Below, piece by piece: positions 24,316 through 33,024 of a stretch of DNA of 64,000 nucleotides; the stretch's first letter is position 1; every line of letters begins with the position of its first letter. The stretch is taken from assembly GCA_963848495.1 (NCBI GenBank), contig CAWKDV010000002.1, positions 744,001 through 808,000 on the forward strand, in the 5' to 3' direction. A program made the position numbers and the translations under genes. The notes beneath the pieces were generated by a model. That model ran no database searches and had not been told where the DNA came from. It saw only the letters and a list, made by a program, of their open reading frames with translations. Origin of the DNA: JAICJR01 sp963848495 (GTDB lineage Bacteria > Actinomycetota > Thermoleophilia > Solirubrobacterales > Thermoleophilaceae).

Positions 24316-25469
24316 GGAAGCGCGGGCTCCTGGCGGGGCTCGCACTGCTGCTGTCCGCGTGCGGCGCGGGCGGTGGGCTGGGCACGGCCGACGCGCCGGC
24401 CGCCGGTGAGGCGCGAGCGCATCTGGTGCGGATCGGGAGCTTCTCGTCGCCCGTCTACGTCACGGCGCCGCCGGGCGACGCGAGCCGGCTGTTCGTGGTC
24501 GAGCAGGCCGGCCGGATCCGCGTGGTCAAGAACGGCAGGACGCTTGCACAGCCGTTCCTCGACATCCGCGGCGACGTGTCCTCGGGCGGCGAGCGGGGGC
24601 TGCTCTCGATGGCGTTCGCGCCCAATTACTCGAGCAGCGGCAAGTTCTACGTCTACTACACGGACCGCGGCGGCAACATCCGCGTGCAGGAGTTCCGCCG
24701 CTCCGCCAACCCGGATCGCGCCGACCTGTCGAGCCGCCGCCAGGTGCTGTTCCAGGACCACGCGCAGTTCCCCAACCACAACGGCGGGCAGCTGCAGTTC
24801 GGCCCTGACGGCGACCTCTACCTGGGGCTCGGCGACGGCGGCGGCGCCGGCGACCAGTCGAATCACGCCCAGAACCTCGGCACCTGGCTCGGCAAGATCC
24901 TCAGGATCGACCCGAACGCCTCAGGCGGCCGCCCCTACTCGATCCCGAGCAGCAACCCGTTCGTGGGACGGCGAGGGGTCCGCGCCGAGATCTACGCCTA
25001 CGGCCTGCGCAACCCCTGGCGCTTATCGTTCGACCGCAGGACGGGCGACATGACAATCGGCGACGTGGGCCAGGACAAGTTCGAGGAGATCGACTTCGAG
25101 CCGAAGGGCCGTGCCGCGGGGCTCGACTTCGGCTGGCGCGGCTTCGAGGGCTTCCGCCGCTACTCGTCCACGCCGGTCAGCGGCAGGTACGCGCCGCCCG
25201 TGCTCGTGCGCTCACACAGCGCCGGCTTCTGCGCGATCATCGGCGGCTACGTGGTGCGCGACCGCTCGCTGGGCAGCCTCTACGGCCGCTACCTCTATGG
25301 CGACGACTGCAATCCGGGCGTCTACTCGGTGAAGCTGCGCGCGAGGCACGCGAGGGGCCAGCGGACGCTCCCGTTCAAGGTGCGGCAGATGAGCTCGTTC
25401 GGCGAGGACGCGCGCGGGCGCATCTACGTGACCTCGCTGGCGGGCGGCGTCTACCGGCTGGCCGGCTGA
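24312..25469 (+). CDS. PQQ-dependent sugar dehydrogenase-like lipoprotein
   Basis: 385 residues from GTG 24312. The signal peptide ends in a lipobox (ALLLSAC), so the protein is probably lipid-anchored outside the membrane. The six-bladed propeller of the GDH-B/Asd family is recognisable: GERGLLSMAFAPNY, FPNHNGGQLQFGPDGDLYLGLGDGGGAGD, YAYGLRNPWRLSFDR and GDVGQDKFEEID. Soluble relatives oxidise aldose sugars with PQQ; no PQQ synthesis genes are here, so cofactor and activity are uncertain. The 3' end overlaps the convergent GH2 gene by 19 bp. Confidence 0.85.
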   Translation: MRKRGLLAGLALLLSACGAGGGLGTADAPAAGEARAHLVRIGSFSSPVYVTAPPGDASRLFVVEQAGRIRVVKNGRTLAQPFLDIRGDVSSGGERGLLSMAFAPNYSSSGKFYVYYTDRGGNIRVQEFRRSANPDRADLSSRRQVLFQDHAQFPNHNGGQLQFGPDGDLYLGLGDGGGAGDQSNHAQNLGTWLGKILRIDPNASGGRPYSIPSSNPFVGRRGVRAEIYAYGLRNPWRLSFDRRTGDMTIGDVGQDKFEEIDFEPKGRAAGLDFGWRGFEGFRRYSSTPVSGRYAPPVLVRSHSAGFCAIIGGYVVRDRSLGSLYGRYLYGDDCNPGVYSVKLRARHARGQRTLPFKVRQMSSFGEDARGRIYVTSLAGGVYRLAG

Positions 25470-27370
25470 GAGGCCGCCGTGAAGCGCGCGGCTCCGGCGC
25501 GCTGGATGTTCTGGTAGATCCGCTGCAGTAGCGGATAGGCCGGCTTGACCACGCCGCTCTGGTCCATCAGGCCCTTCTGGTTGTAGGGCGCGCCGGAGAC
25601 CGGGTTGCCGCCGTCCCAGCCGGGGCGGACCTTGAAGTCGCGCAGGATCCAGACGATCGCGCCGTCGAGCCACGGCTTCGAGTCGAAGACGCTGTTCTGG
25701 AACGAGAGCCAGTCGTCCTGGAACTGGTAGGTGCCCTTCTCGTCGACCGCGCCGTTGCGGTTCGACTCCGCGCCGTACTCCGTGATGAAGAGCGCGAGCC
25801 GCGGATAGAACTGGTGCATCTGGTCCAGATAGGGCCCGAGGCCGTTGCGGTCGACGAGCTGGCCGCTCGGCCCCGGATACCAGCCGAAGTAGTCGTTGAT
25901 CCCCAGCGCGGTTATGTACTTGTAGTCCGAGATCTTGGGGGTGGACGGGTAGCCGGCGATGTCGAACCCCATCAGGCGGGTGGGGTCCATCTGCTTGATC
26001 AGCTCGTGCGCGGCCTGGATGTAGCGCGACTGGCCGAACAGGGGCCGCGACGGGTTCTCGTTGCCGATCGACCAGGTGAGCACCGACGGATGATTCTGGT
26101 CGCGCAGGATCATCTCCTGGATGTCGGTGAGGCCCTTGTTGCGCACCGACTTGAGCTTCAGCGCCTCGTCGCTCAGGCGGTACATCGGGATCTCGTCCCA
26201 GACCATGATCCCGGCTCGGTCCGCCATCTCCAGGAACTGCGGGTTGAGCGGGTAGTGCGAGCGGGTGAGGGTCGCGCCGAGCTGCTGGAGCTCGGCGAAC
26301 TCCGTGCGGATCTGGTCGACGGTGAGGGCGCCGCCTGTGCCCGGCGCCTCCTCGTGCACGCTCGCGCCGCGCAGCGTGGTGGGCACGCCGTTGATCAGGA
26401 GGCGGCCGTCCTTCACCTTGATCGAGCGGATCCCGATGTGCACGTCGTAGCCCGCGCCGGTTCGGCCATTGACGATCGAGGCGGCCTTCAGGCGGTAGAG
26501 CTGCGGGTCGCCGGGCTCCCACAGCCGCGGATTCGCGATCGTCACCCGCCCGGAGACCTGCTGGAAGCCGCCGGGGTTGATCTTCACCGGGCGGAAGTGC
26601 GCCGCCAGACCGCCGACCGAAGCGCGGAAGCCCGCACGCAGCTTGCGGCCGCTGACGTTGTGCAGCGTGGCGGTGACGAGCACCGTGGCGTCGCAGGCGC
26701 GGCAGGGCAGGATCGGGCGGGCGGAGAAGTTCGAGATGTCGATGCGGTCGACCTTGCGCAGGTAGACCTCGCGGAGCAGCCCGCCGTAGTTCCACCAGCC
26801 GCCGCCCGGGGTGCCGTTGTCGGTGTCGACGAGCGGCGGCAGGTCCGTGTCGGTGCGGCGGCTGTCCACCCGCACCACCAGGTGGTTCACGCCGGTCTTG
26901 CTGGCGCCGGTGAGCGGGACCTCGAAGGGCAGGTAGGCGCCCTCGTGCGTACCGACCTGCTTGCCGTTGAGATAGACGCGTGCGCGGTAGTTCACCGACT
27001 CGAACCGCGCCACCCAGCTCGTGGTGGACGTGCCCTTGGGGAGGCGGAAGTCCTTCCGGTACCAGGCCACGCCGCCGCGCTGGCTGGCGTCCGAGTTGTC
27101 GGCCGCGTTCCAGGCGTTGGGCACCGTGATCGGCGTCCAGCCGTCGAGCGAGGTCTGGCGTTGCAGGCCCTGGGCGAGCCCCTGGTCGAGCGGGTCCTGG
27201 CGCAGATACCAGACTCCGTCCATCAGGTAACGGCCCGTGTAGCCGTCGTGGTAGAGCACCTTTGCGGTGGGCACGGCGGCCTTAGTGCTGCCGGCCAGCG
27301 CGTGCGCGGGCAGGGCAAGCGGCAACAACAGGGCGGCGACGAGCGGAAGCGTTCGAAGGGAGCGGAGCAT
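25451..27370 (-). CDS. Secreted glycoside hydrolase family 2 (beta-galactosidase/glucuronidase type)
   Basis: 639 residues from ATG 27370 with a signal peptide (LVAALLLPLALPAHALA). Order: N-terminal sugar-binding jelly roll (residues about 60-220), immunoglobulin-like domain (230-330), TIM barrel (340-620). Acid/base glutamate is in TWSIGNENPS and the nucleophile glutamate in ITEYGAESN. Substrate could be a beta-galactoside, glucuronide or mannoside. Convergent with the PQQ lipoprotein, so the two exported sugar-related proteins sit side by side. Confidence 0.88.
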   Translation of the reverse strand: MLRSLRTLPLVAALLLPLALPAHALAGSTKAAVPTAKVLYHDGYTGRYLMDGVWYLRQDPLDQGLAQGLQRQTSLDGWTPITVPNAWNAADNSDASQRGGVAWYRKDFRLPKGTSTTSWVARFESVNYRARVYLNGKQVGTHEGAYLPFEVPLTGASKTGVNHLVVRVDSRRTDTDLPPLVDTDNGTPGGGWWNYGGLLREVYLRKVDRIDISNFSARPILPCRACDATVLVTATLHNVSGRKLRAGFRASVGGLAAHFRPVKINPGGFQQVSGRVTIANPRLWEPGDPQLYRLKAASIVNGRTGAGYDVHIGIRSIKVKDGRLLINGVPTTLRGASVHEEAPGTGGALTVDQIRTEFAELQQLGATLTRSHYPLNPQFLEMADRAGIMVWDEIPMYRLSDEALKLKSVRNKGLTDIQEMILRDQNHPSVLTWSIGNENPSRPLFGQSRYIQAAHELIKQMDPTRLMGFDIAGYPSTPKISDYKYITALGINDYFGWYPGPSGQLVDRNGLGPYLDQMHQFYPRLALFITEYGAESNRNGAVDEKGTYQFQDDWLSFQNSVFDSKPWLDGAIVWILRDFKVRPGWDGGNPVSGAPYNQKGLMDQSGVVKPAYPLLQRIYQNIQRAGAARFTAASQPASR

Positions 27371-27402
27371 CTGAATGGGCCGAGCCGGCGAGTGGCCGTT
27401 CA

Positions 27403-27417
27403 GGGTGTGCAACACCC
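27403..27417. promoter_or_regulatory. Small inverted repeat upstream of the GH2 gene
   Basis: GGGTGT and ACACCC are perfectly inverted around GCA, in the 120-bp divergent region between the GH2 gene and the SCP2 gene. It may be an operator half-site pair or a hairpin; no regulator gene is adjacent. Confidence 0.3.
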
Positions 27418-27490
27418 GTTCCCGCCCGGGGTTGTGCTCCGCAGCCTAGAGGAAGGAGAATCCCCCGGTACCCGGCAAGGAGAGAGTCAG

Positions 27491-27928
27491 GTGCCCTATT
27501 TCAAGGATGAGGCCGAGGTCTACGAGTACATCGGCCGACTCTTCCAAGACATCGTGGCCGACGAGGAGCTGGGACCAAAGTTCCAACGCGCCAACACGAC
27601 TGTGCAGTACCAGTACCGCGAGCCGGAGTCGCAGATCACGGTGAAGATCCTCGACAGCGAGGACCCGCGGGTCGACCTGGGGCCGAGCGACCTCGAGCCC
27701 GAGGTGATCATGTCGATGGAGGCCGACACAGCCCATCGCTTCTGGCTGGGCGACGTGAACGTCACGGTGGCGCTCGCCCGCGGCCAGATGCGCGCCAAGG
27801 GCCCGGTGGCGAAGATCCTGCGCCTCGTGCCGCTGGTGAAGCCCGTGTTCCCGCGCTACCGGAAGATGCTGGAGGACGCCGGAAGGGAGGACCTGCTGGA
27901 GGCCGCTCAGGCCTCCTCGGCCCGGTGA
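27491..27928 (+). CDS. SCP2 sterol-transfer-domain protein
   Basis: 145 residues from GTG 27491, preceded by GGAGAG. The central part (ITVKILDSEDPRVDLG...VIMSMEADTAHRFWLGDVNVTVALARGQMRAKGPVAKILRL) matches SCP2-like lipid-binding folds, including the conserved GxMxxKG turn. Such proteins bind lipids or acyl chains. The 3' end overlaps the convergent epimerase gene by 22 bp. Confidence 0.8.
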   Translation: MPYFKDEAEVYEYIGRLFQDIVADEELGPKFQRANTTVQYQYREPESQITVKILDSEDPRVDLGPSDLEPEVIMSMEADTAHRFWLGDVNVTVALARGQMRAKGPVAKILRLVPLVKPVFPRYRKMLEDAGREDLLEAAQASSAR

Positions 27929-28926
27929 GCGGCCACCAGCTCCGTGAGCGTGGCGCGGCTGCTGTGCCGCGGCCTCCACTTCAGCTCCCTCTTCGCGCGC
28001 TCGGTCTTCATCAGGACCTCCTTGCGCACCGAGTGGATCCAGCTGAGCTGCGGCGGTGAGACGGGCAGCCGCGCGATCACCTCGGCGGTGGCCTCCACCG
28101 CCAGCTCCGGGATGGGAATCGAGTACCAGCCGAGCGCGCGGGCGAGGTCACTGATGCGCAGCGTGCCGGCACCGGCGAGGTTGTAGGCGCCCGGCGGGCC
28201 CTTGCCGAGCACACCGGCGACGAACGCGGAGGCCACGTCGTCCTCGTGCACGAGCTGGAAGCGGGTGCCCGGGTCCGGGATCACCGGCTTCAGGGCCGGC
28301 ATCGCGCTCAGCAGCCGCACCACCGCGTCCGGCATCGCATCGGACAGCCGCACGTAGGGGAGCTCGTCGAGCAGCATCTGCGCGCGCGGGCCGGCGACGA
28401 CGCAGGGGCGGAAGACGTAGGCGCCGGTCTTCCGCTTGCCCTTGAGCACCTCCGCCAGCACCGCCTCGACCTCGGCCTTCTGCTGCGAGTAGAAGTGCTC
28501 GCGCGTGCCGCGTGGCGGCACGTCCTCGGTGAGCCAGTCGGGGTTGTCGGCGTGGAAGCCGTAGGCGGCGACGCTCGATGCGTAGCAGAGGCGCTGCGCT
28601 CCCGAGGCCACCGTCGCCTCGAAGACGGTGCGCGAGCCGTCGACGTTCACCGCCCGCGTGGCGTCGCTCGCCGTGAGGATGGCGAAGGCCAGGTGCACCA
28701 CCACGTCGGCGCCCTTGAGGGCGTCGCGCACGCTGTCCGAGTCGCGCACGTCCCCCTCGCGGTACTCGGTCTTCTTCCAGCCCACGTCCGCCGGGTCGAA
28801 CGGCCGGCGGGCCATTCCCACGATCCGCTTCACGCCGCGCGAGCGCTCGAGCGCCGAGACGAGCGCGATGCCGAGATCGCCCGTGGGCCCGGTCACCGCG
28901 ACGGTCAGCCCATCCTGGGCCGCCAA
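27907..28926 (-). CDS. NAD-dependent epimerase/dehydratase family protein
   Basis: 339 residues from TTG 28926, two bases after the Nudix stop. The N-terminal Rossmann motif VAVTGPTGDLGIALV is modified from GxxGxxG, followed by VVHLAFAI, SSVAAYG and the catalytic YSQQK (Tyr-x3-Lys). An extended SDR acting on a nucleotide sugar or similar compound; product unknown. It is the second gene of a Nudix-epimerase pair. Confidence 0.82.
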   Translation of the reverse strand: MAAQDGLTVAVTGPTGDLGIALVSALERSRGVKRIVGMARRPFDPADVGWKKTEYREGDVRDSDSVRDALKGADVVVHLAFAILTASDATRAVNVDGSRTVFEATVASGAQRLCYASSVAAYGFHADNPDWLTEDVPPRGTREHFYSQQKAEVEAVLAEVLKGKRKTGAYVFRPCVVAGPRAQMLLDELPYVRLSDAMPDAVVRLLSAMPALKPVIPDPGTRFQLVHEDDVASAFVAGVLGKGPPGAYNLAGAGTLRISDLARALGWYSIPIPELAVEATAEVIARLPVSPPQLSWIHSVRKEVLMKTERAKRELKWRPRHSSRATLTELVAAHRAEEA

Positions 28927-28928
28927 CG

Positions 28929-29561
28929 CTACTCCTCGTACCCCGGCTCGCCCGGCAGGACCACGCGCGCCACACCGCCCTCGACGAGCACGCGGGGCTG
29001 CACCGGCTGGACCTTGCGCTGGCCGGCCTGCTCGAGCGCCTGGGCGACGGACTCGAACTCCGCAAGCTGCTGCAGGTGCTTGATCGTCGGGAAGACGAGC
29101 AGCAGCTCGTCGCGGCCGTACGCGTCGAGCGCGGCGGCGGGCGTGAGCCAGCGCAGGCCGACGCACTCCTGCCCGTCGCACACCCCCTCGGCTCCGGGCG
29201 GCGACCCGACCACGAAGAACCAGGTGTCGAAGCGGATCTCCACCTCGGCCGGCGTGATCCAGCGCGAGAACTCGATCAGCGAGCCGTGGTCGTCGATCGA
29301 GACGCCCGCCTCCTCCGCGAGCTCGCGCGTGGCCGCCGCAGCCGGGCCCGCATCCTCGGGATGCACGGCGCCGCCCGGGAATACCCATGCGCCGCCCATG
29401 AAGCGCGCCTCCGGATTGCGCTGCACGAGCAGCACCTCCGGCCCCTCCTCACCGTCGCGCAGCACCATCACCGACGCCGCCGGCCGCGCGGGCCTGACCT
29501 CGCCCGTGTTGAGCCGCTCGCCCGGCCCGGGCCTATCGATCCGCGGCTCGCTTGCTTCCAT
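28929..29561 (-). CDS. Nudix hydrolase
   Basis: 210 residues. The Nudix box reads GGAVHPEDAGPAAAATRELA then EEAGV, matching GX5EX7REUXEEXGU. The C-terminal extension (LVFPTIKHLQQLAEFESVAQAL) resembles the NUDT19/RppH-like coenzyme A or acyl-CoA diphosphatases. Divergent from the rubredoxin gene with 35 bp between starts. Confidence 0.85.
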   Translation of the reverse strand: MEASEPRIDRPGPGERLNTGEVRPARPAASVMVLRDGEEGPEVLLVQRNPEARFMGGAWVFPGGAVHPEDAGPAAAATRELAEEAGVSIDDHGSLIEFSRWITPAEVEIRFDTWFFVVGSPPGAEGVCDGQECVGLRWLTPAAALDAYGRDELLLVFPTIKHLQQLAEFESVAQALEQAGQRKVQPVQPRVLVEGGVARVVLPGEPGYEE

Positions 29562-29596
29562 CGCGCGCAGCCTACTCTCGCTAACCTGCCGATTTC

Positions 29597-29776
29597 GTGG
29601 AGGCGGCTACACAGCAACTCTGGATCTGCGAGTCCTGCGGATTCATCTACGACCCGGCCGAGGGCGATCCCGACGGCGGCGTGCCCGCGGGCACGCCCTT
29701 CGAGGAGATCCCGACCGACTGGTTCTGCCCGGTCTGCGGCGCGCGGAAGAAAGACTTTTCCCCGTACGAGGGTTAG
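29597..29776 (+). CDS. Rubredoxin
   Basis: A 59-residue gene. The translation has LWICESCGFIYDPAEGD, DGGVPAGTPFEEIPTDW and FCPVCGARKKDF, giving the two CxxCG iron ligands pairs and the conserved YDPxxGxxxxxxxxGTxFxxxPxxWxCPxCG pattern. It is a one-electron carrier, often for alkane hydroxylases or oxygen and peroxide reductases; no partner is adjacent. GTG start. Its stop overlaps the convergent CoA-ligase remnant. Confidence 0.93.
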   Translation: MEAATQQLWICESCGFIYDPAEGDPDGGVPAGTPFEEIPTDWFCPVCGARKKDFSPYEG

Positions 29777-30454
29777 CCGGCGAGGGGCACGAAGCGCCTG
29801 ATCTTGCCGATCTCGGGCTGGGGCCGCAGCTCGTCGATCGTGTGCACCGTGACGTCCGGCTGCGGTAGGCCGGCGCCGCGCAGGCTGTCGGCCAGCGCCG
29901 CCGCCAGAGCGTCCGTGTCGAGCTCGCCGCCGGCCACGACGTCCACGTCGATGCCGCGCGCGGTCTGGCGCACCTGGTACTCCGTCACCGCCGGCGACTT
30001 GACCATCACGGTGCGGATCGCCAGCGGGTGCAGCTCGAGGTCGCCGTAGCGGAAGACCTCGTCCGCCCGGCCTTCGACCGTCGCGCGCAGCCAGCCGGCG
30101 CCCGGCCGGCGGACGAAGCGGTCGGTGAGCTCGTAGCGGATCAGGGGCTGCGTGAGGTTGTGGAGGTTCGTGATGAGCGCCTTCGCCGAGGGCGTGCCGT
30201 CCGGCACCGGCCGGTTGTCCTCGTCCACCAGACGGCTCGAAGCGGTCGGGATCGATGCCGGCCAGCCGGCGGGCGTGAAACGGCGAGTGCTCCAGCGCGT
30301 GGGCGAGCAGGGCGCGCAGGCGTTCGCGCTGATGGCGGGCGAGGCGCTCTCCTTCCCAGCCGAGCCGCTCCACGTGCTCGGGCAGCCGCTCCGCGAGCGC
30401 CGTGCCCAGGCGCTCGCCGACGGCGTCGACGCCGGCCGGGACGGTGGCGGTCAC
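29773..30454 (-). pseudogene. Phenylacetate-CoA ligase (PaaK-like) remnant lacking its central domain
   Basis: From GTG 30454 (overlapping the TetR stop, GTGA) the first 73 residues read like the N terminus of a PaaK-family ligase (RLGWEGERLARHQRERLRALLAHALEHSPFHARRLAGIDPDRFEP). At about 30228-30236 this jumps, with a frame change, to the enzyme's C terminus (VDEDNRPVPDGTPSAKALIT...QPLIRYELTDRF...EIGKIRRFVPLAG). Roughly 200-250 residues with the AMP-binding core are absent. The remnant cannot be a ligase. Confidence 0.8.
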
Positions 30455-31059
30455 GCCGTGACCTCGCCGCGGGTGAGGACTCGCGTGAGCACGCTCGCCG
30501 CCAGCGGGCCGTCGAGCGCACTCGGGTCGGCGGCCTGCTCGAGCTGAGTGCCCGCGCCGACGGCGAGCACGATCTCGGCCATCCGGCGCGGCGGGAAGGG
30601 CGGTTCCTCGGCCGCGCGCTCGTAGAGGCCTTCGAGCAGCTCGCTGAGCGCCTCGAGCGTGCGCCGGTGCGCGGCCGCGTAGCGGCGATTCAGGTCGGGG
30701 TTGCGCGCGGCGTGCACGCGGAACTCGAGCACGAGCAGCGCCCAGGTGGGCTCGGCGCGCTGGAAGCGGGAGACGTGCTCGAGCATCGCCGCGAGGCCCT
30801 CGCCGCCGGCCAGGCCCTCGACCACCTCGGCGTTCTCGCGCGCGCGGCGCTCGATGCTCGCGTCGAGCAGCGCGAGGAAGAGATCGGCCTTGCTCTCGAA
30901 CTGCGAGTAGACGACGCCCTTCGAAAAGCCGGCCGCCTCGGCGATCTGGTCGAGCGTGGCCGCGTGGTAGCCGCGCTCCATGAAGACGCGCCGGGCTGCA
31001 GCGAGGACGAGCGAGCGGTTGCGCTCCGTCTGCTCGACCCGGCTGAGCCGCACTGCCAT
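30451..31059 (-). CDS. TetR/AcrR family transcriptional regulator
   Basis: 202 residues. N-terminal helix-turn-helix at about 30-50 (TLDQIAEAAGFSKGVVYSQF), then a ligand-binding helical domain of unknown specificity. A perfect 12-bp inverted repeat overlaps its start codon, suggesting autorepression. It lies 34 bp downstream of bioA and overlaps the broken paaK gene. TetR-type BioQ regulates biotin genes in some actinobacteria, and PaaR-type TetRs control phenylacetate genes; either role is possible. Confidence 0.88.
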   Translation of the reverse strand: MAVRLSRVEQTERNRSLVLAAARRVFMERGYHAATLDQIAEAAGFSKGVVYSQFESKADLFLALLDASIERRARENAEVVEGLAGGEGLAAMLEHVSRFQRAEPTWALLVLEFRVHAARNPDLNRRYAAAHRRTLEALSELLEGLYERAAEEPPFPPRRMAEIVLAVGAGTQLEQAADPSALDGPLAASVLTRVLTRGEVTA

Positions 31060-31087
31060 ACCGCCGGTATTGAACTACCGGCGGTAT
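31058..31087. promoter_or_regulatory. Perfect palindromic operator at the tetR start
   Basis: ATACCGCCGGTA (31058-31069) and TACCGGCGGTAT (31076-31087) are exact inverted repeats with a 6-bp centre, TTGAAC. It overlaps the tetR start codon and reaches to six bases from the bioA stop. The size fits a TetR dimer or pair of dimers. Confidence 0.75.
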
Positions 31088-31093
31088 CTGGGG

Positions 31094-32377
31094 TCAAGCA
31101 GCGACCAGCTCCCGCTCGTCCGCGGCCGCGACGATCGACTCCCACAGGATCACGACCAGGCGCTCGAGCTCGGCCTCGGCGATCGCGAGCGGTGGCATCA
31201 GCACCACCACGTCGCCGAGCGGCCGGACGATCGCGCCGCGCCGGCGCGCCTCCAGCGTGACGCGGTGGCCCATGCGCGCCTCGACCGGGAAGCCGCGCAG
31301 CTCGACGCCGCACATGAAGCCGCGGCGGCGCACCTCGGCCACCATCGGCAGCTCGGCCACGGGCTCGAGCAGGCGGCCGAGCAGCTCGATCTTCGGCTCC
31401 AGCCGCTCGAGCGTGCGCTCCTCCTCGAACACGTCGAGCGTGGCGAGCGCCGCGGCGCAGGCCAGCGGGTTGCCCGTGTAGGTGTGGCCGTGGAAGAAGG
31501 TCCTGAACTCCTCGTGCTCGCCGAGGAAGCCCTCGTAGACGCGCTCGGTGGCGAGCGTGGCGGCCAGCGGCAGGTAGCCGCCCGTGATCCCCTTGGCGAG
31601 GCAAAGGAAGTCCGGCGAGACGCCCTCGTGCTCGCAGGCGAACATGCGGCCGGTGCGGCCGAAGCCCACCGCCACCTCGTCGCAGATGAGCAGCACCCCG
31701 TGGCGGTCGCACAGCTCGCGCACCGCGCGCAGGTAGCCCTCGGGGTGGACGATCATGCCGGCCGCCCCCTGCACCAGCGGCTCCACGATCACGGCCGCAA
31801 CGTCGCCCGCGTGCTGCGCCAGCAGGCGCTCCATGTCGCCGGCGTCGCCCGGCTCGGCCTTGATCGTGTCGAACAGGAGGGGCCGGTACATCGTGTGGAA
31901 GAGGTCGATGCCACCGACCGACACCGAGCCGATCGTGTCCCCGTGGTAGGCCTCGCGCAGCGACACGAAACGGGTGCGCTGCTCGCCGCGCTGGCGCCAG
32001 TACTGGAACGCCATCTTGAGCCCGATCTCGGCGGCCGTGGAGCCGCTGTCCGAGTAGAAGACGCGCGTGAGGCCGGGCGGCGCCAGCTCCACCAAGCGGC
32101 GGGCCAGCCGGATGGCCGGTGGGTGTGAGAGGCCGAGCATCGTGGTGTGGGCGACGGCGTCGAGCTGCTCCCGCACCGCCTCGTTGATGCGCGGGTGGCC
32201 GTGGCCGTGCACGTTGCACCAGAGCGACGACACGCCGTCGATGTAGCGGCGGCCGTCGGTGTCGATCAGGTCGGTGCCCTCGGCGCGGTCGACGATCAGC
32301 GGCTGCTCGCGCTCCCAGGCCCGCTGCTGGGTGAATGGGTGCCAGAGGTAGCGGCGGTCGTCGGCGGCGAGACTCAC
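31094..32377 (-). CDS. bioA: Adenosylmethionine-8-amino-7-oxononanoate aminotransferase
   Basis: 427 residues. N terminus RYLWHPFTQQ with DRAEGTDLIDTDGRRYIDG, SGSTAAEIGLKMAFQYW, CDEVAVGFGRTG, and the PLP lysine in CLAKGITGGYLPLAATL. It makes 7,8-diaminopelargonate, the step between BioF and BioD. It is separated from bioBFD by a peroxiredoxin, an acyl-CoA synthetase and a cupin gene. Confidence 0.95.
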   Translation of the reverse strand: MSLAADDRRYLWHPFTQQRAWEREQPLIVDRAEGTDLIDTDGRRYIDGVSSLWCNVHGHGHPRINEAVREQLDAVAHTTMLGLSHPPAIRLARRLVELAPPGLTRVFYSDSGSTAAEIGLKMAFQYWRQRGEQRTRFVSLREAYHGDTIGSVSVGGIDLFHTMYRPLLFDTIKAEPGDAGDMERLLAQHAGDVAAVIVEPLVQGAAGMIVHPEGYLRAVRELCDRHGVLLICDEVAVGFGRTGRMFACEHEGVSPDFLCLAKGITGGYLPLAATLATERVYEGFLGEHEEFRTFFHGHTYTGNPLACAAALATLDVFEEERTLERLEPKIELLGRLLEPVAELPMVAEVRRRGFMCGVELRGFPVEARMGHRVTLEARRRGAIVRPLGDVVVLMPPLAIAEAELERLVVILWESIVAAADERELVAA

Positions 32378-32422
32378 CGCCGGGAAGCTAGCTCGCGCGG
32401 TGGTCGGAAACTGGTGCCTGGC

Positions 32423-32971
32423 CTAGATCTGCGCGACGGCCGCGGCGGCGTCGAGATTCGGCAGGTCTCCGGCGTGCTCAGGCACGTGCCGCCAGCAGAC
32501 GAGGCCGCGGTCGTCGATCGCGAATGTGCCCGCCTGCTGCCAGCGCGTGCCCGCCGGATGGCGGTGGCCGATCCCGCGCCGGTGCATCCTCGCCACGCCC
32601 GCGAGAGAGCGAGGGCCGGCGAAGTGCGTGAAGCTCGAGCGGCCGAGGCCCCAGGCCGCGTACAGCTCGCGGCTGTCGTCGATCACGAGCTCGATCAGGC
32701 GGCTCGCGCCGACCGCGGAGCACCAGCGGTCGGTGGCCGCGAGCGGCGCATGGCTGACCGCGATCCAGCGGAGCTGCGGGTTGAGCTCGGACACGCGCGT
32801 GAGCTCCCGCATCGTGTGCTCGGCGAACGGGCAGCCCACGTGCCGCAGGAAGGCGACCACCGCGGGCCCCTCCACGCGGCCGAGCGGCGCGGCGTCCGGT
32901 GCCGGCGCGCCGATGTCAGGCAGAGGCGCGAGCTGAAGCTGCGGTGGAGGTATGAAGGTGCGAGGATCCAT
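32423..32971 (-). CDS. AhpC/TSA-type peroxiredoxin-like protein
   Basis: 182 residues from ATG 32971. The thioredoxin-fold core has GPAVVAFLRHVGCPFAEHTMREL, where C-P-F-A replaces the CxxC of close relatives, so only the first (peroxidatic-type) cysteine remains. Then LVIDDSRELYAAWGLG and GTFAIDDRGLVCW. Similar to AhpC-TSA_2/PRXL2 proteins. Same strand as, and 45 bp upstream of, bioA. Confidence 0.75.
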   Translation of the reverse strand: MDPRTFIPPPQLQLAPLPDIGAPAPDAAPLGRVEGPAVVAFLRHVGCPFAEHTMRELTRVSELNPQLRWIAVSHAPLAATDRWCSAVGASRLIELVIDDSRELYAAWGLGRSSFTHFAGPRSLAGVARMHRRGIGHRHPAGTRWQQAGTFAIDDRGLVCWRHVPEHAGDLPNLDAAAAVAQI

Positions 32972-33024
32972 CCTGCGAGGGAGAGTCGCGCTCGGGGTGT
33001 GTGCGTCCCAGAAGAGGAGGAGCG

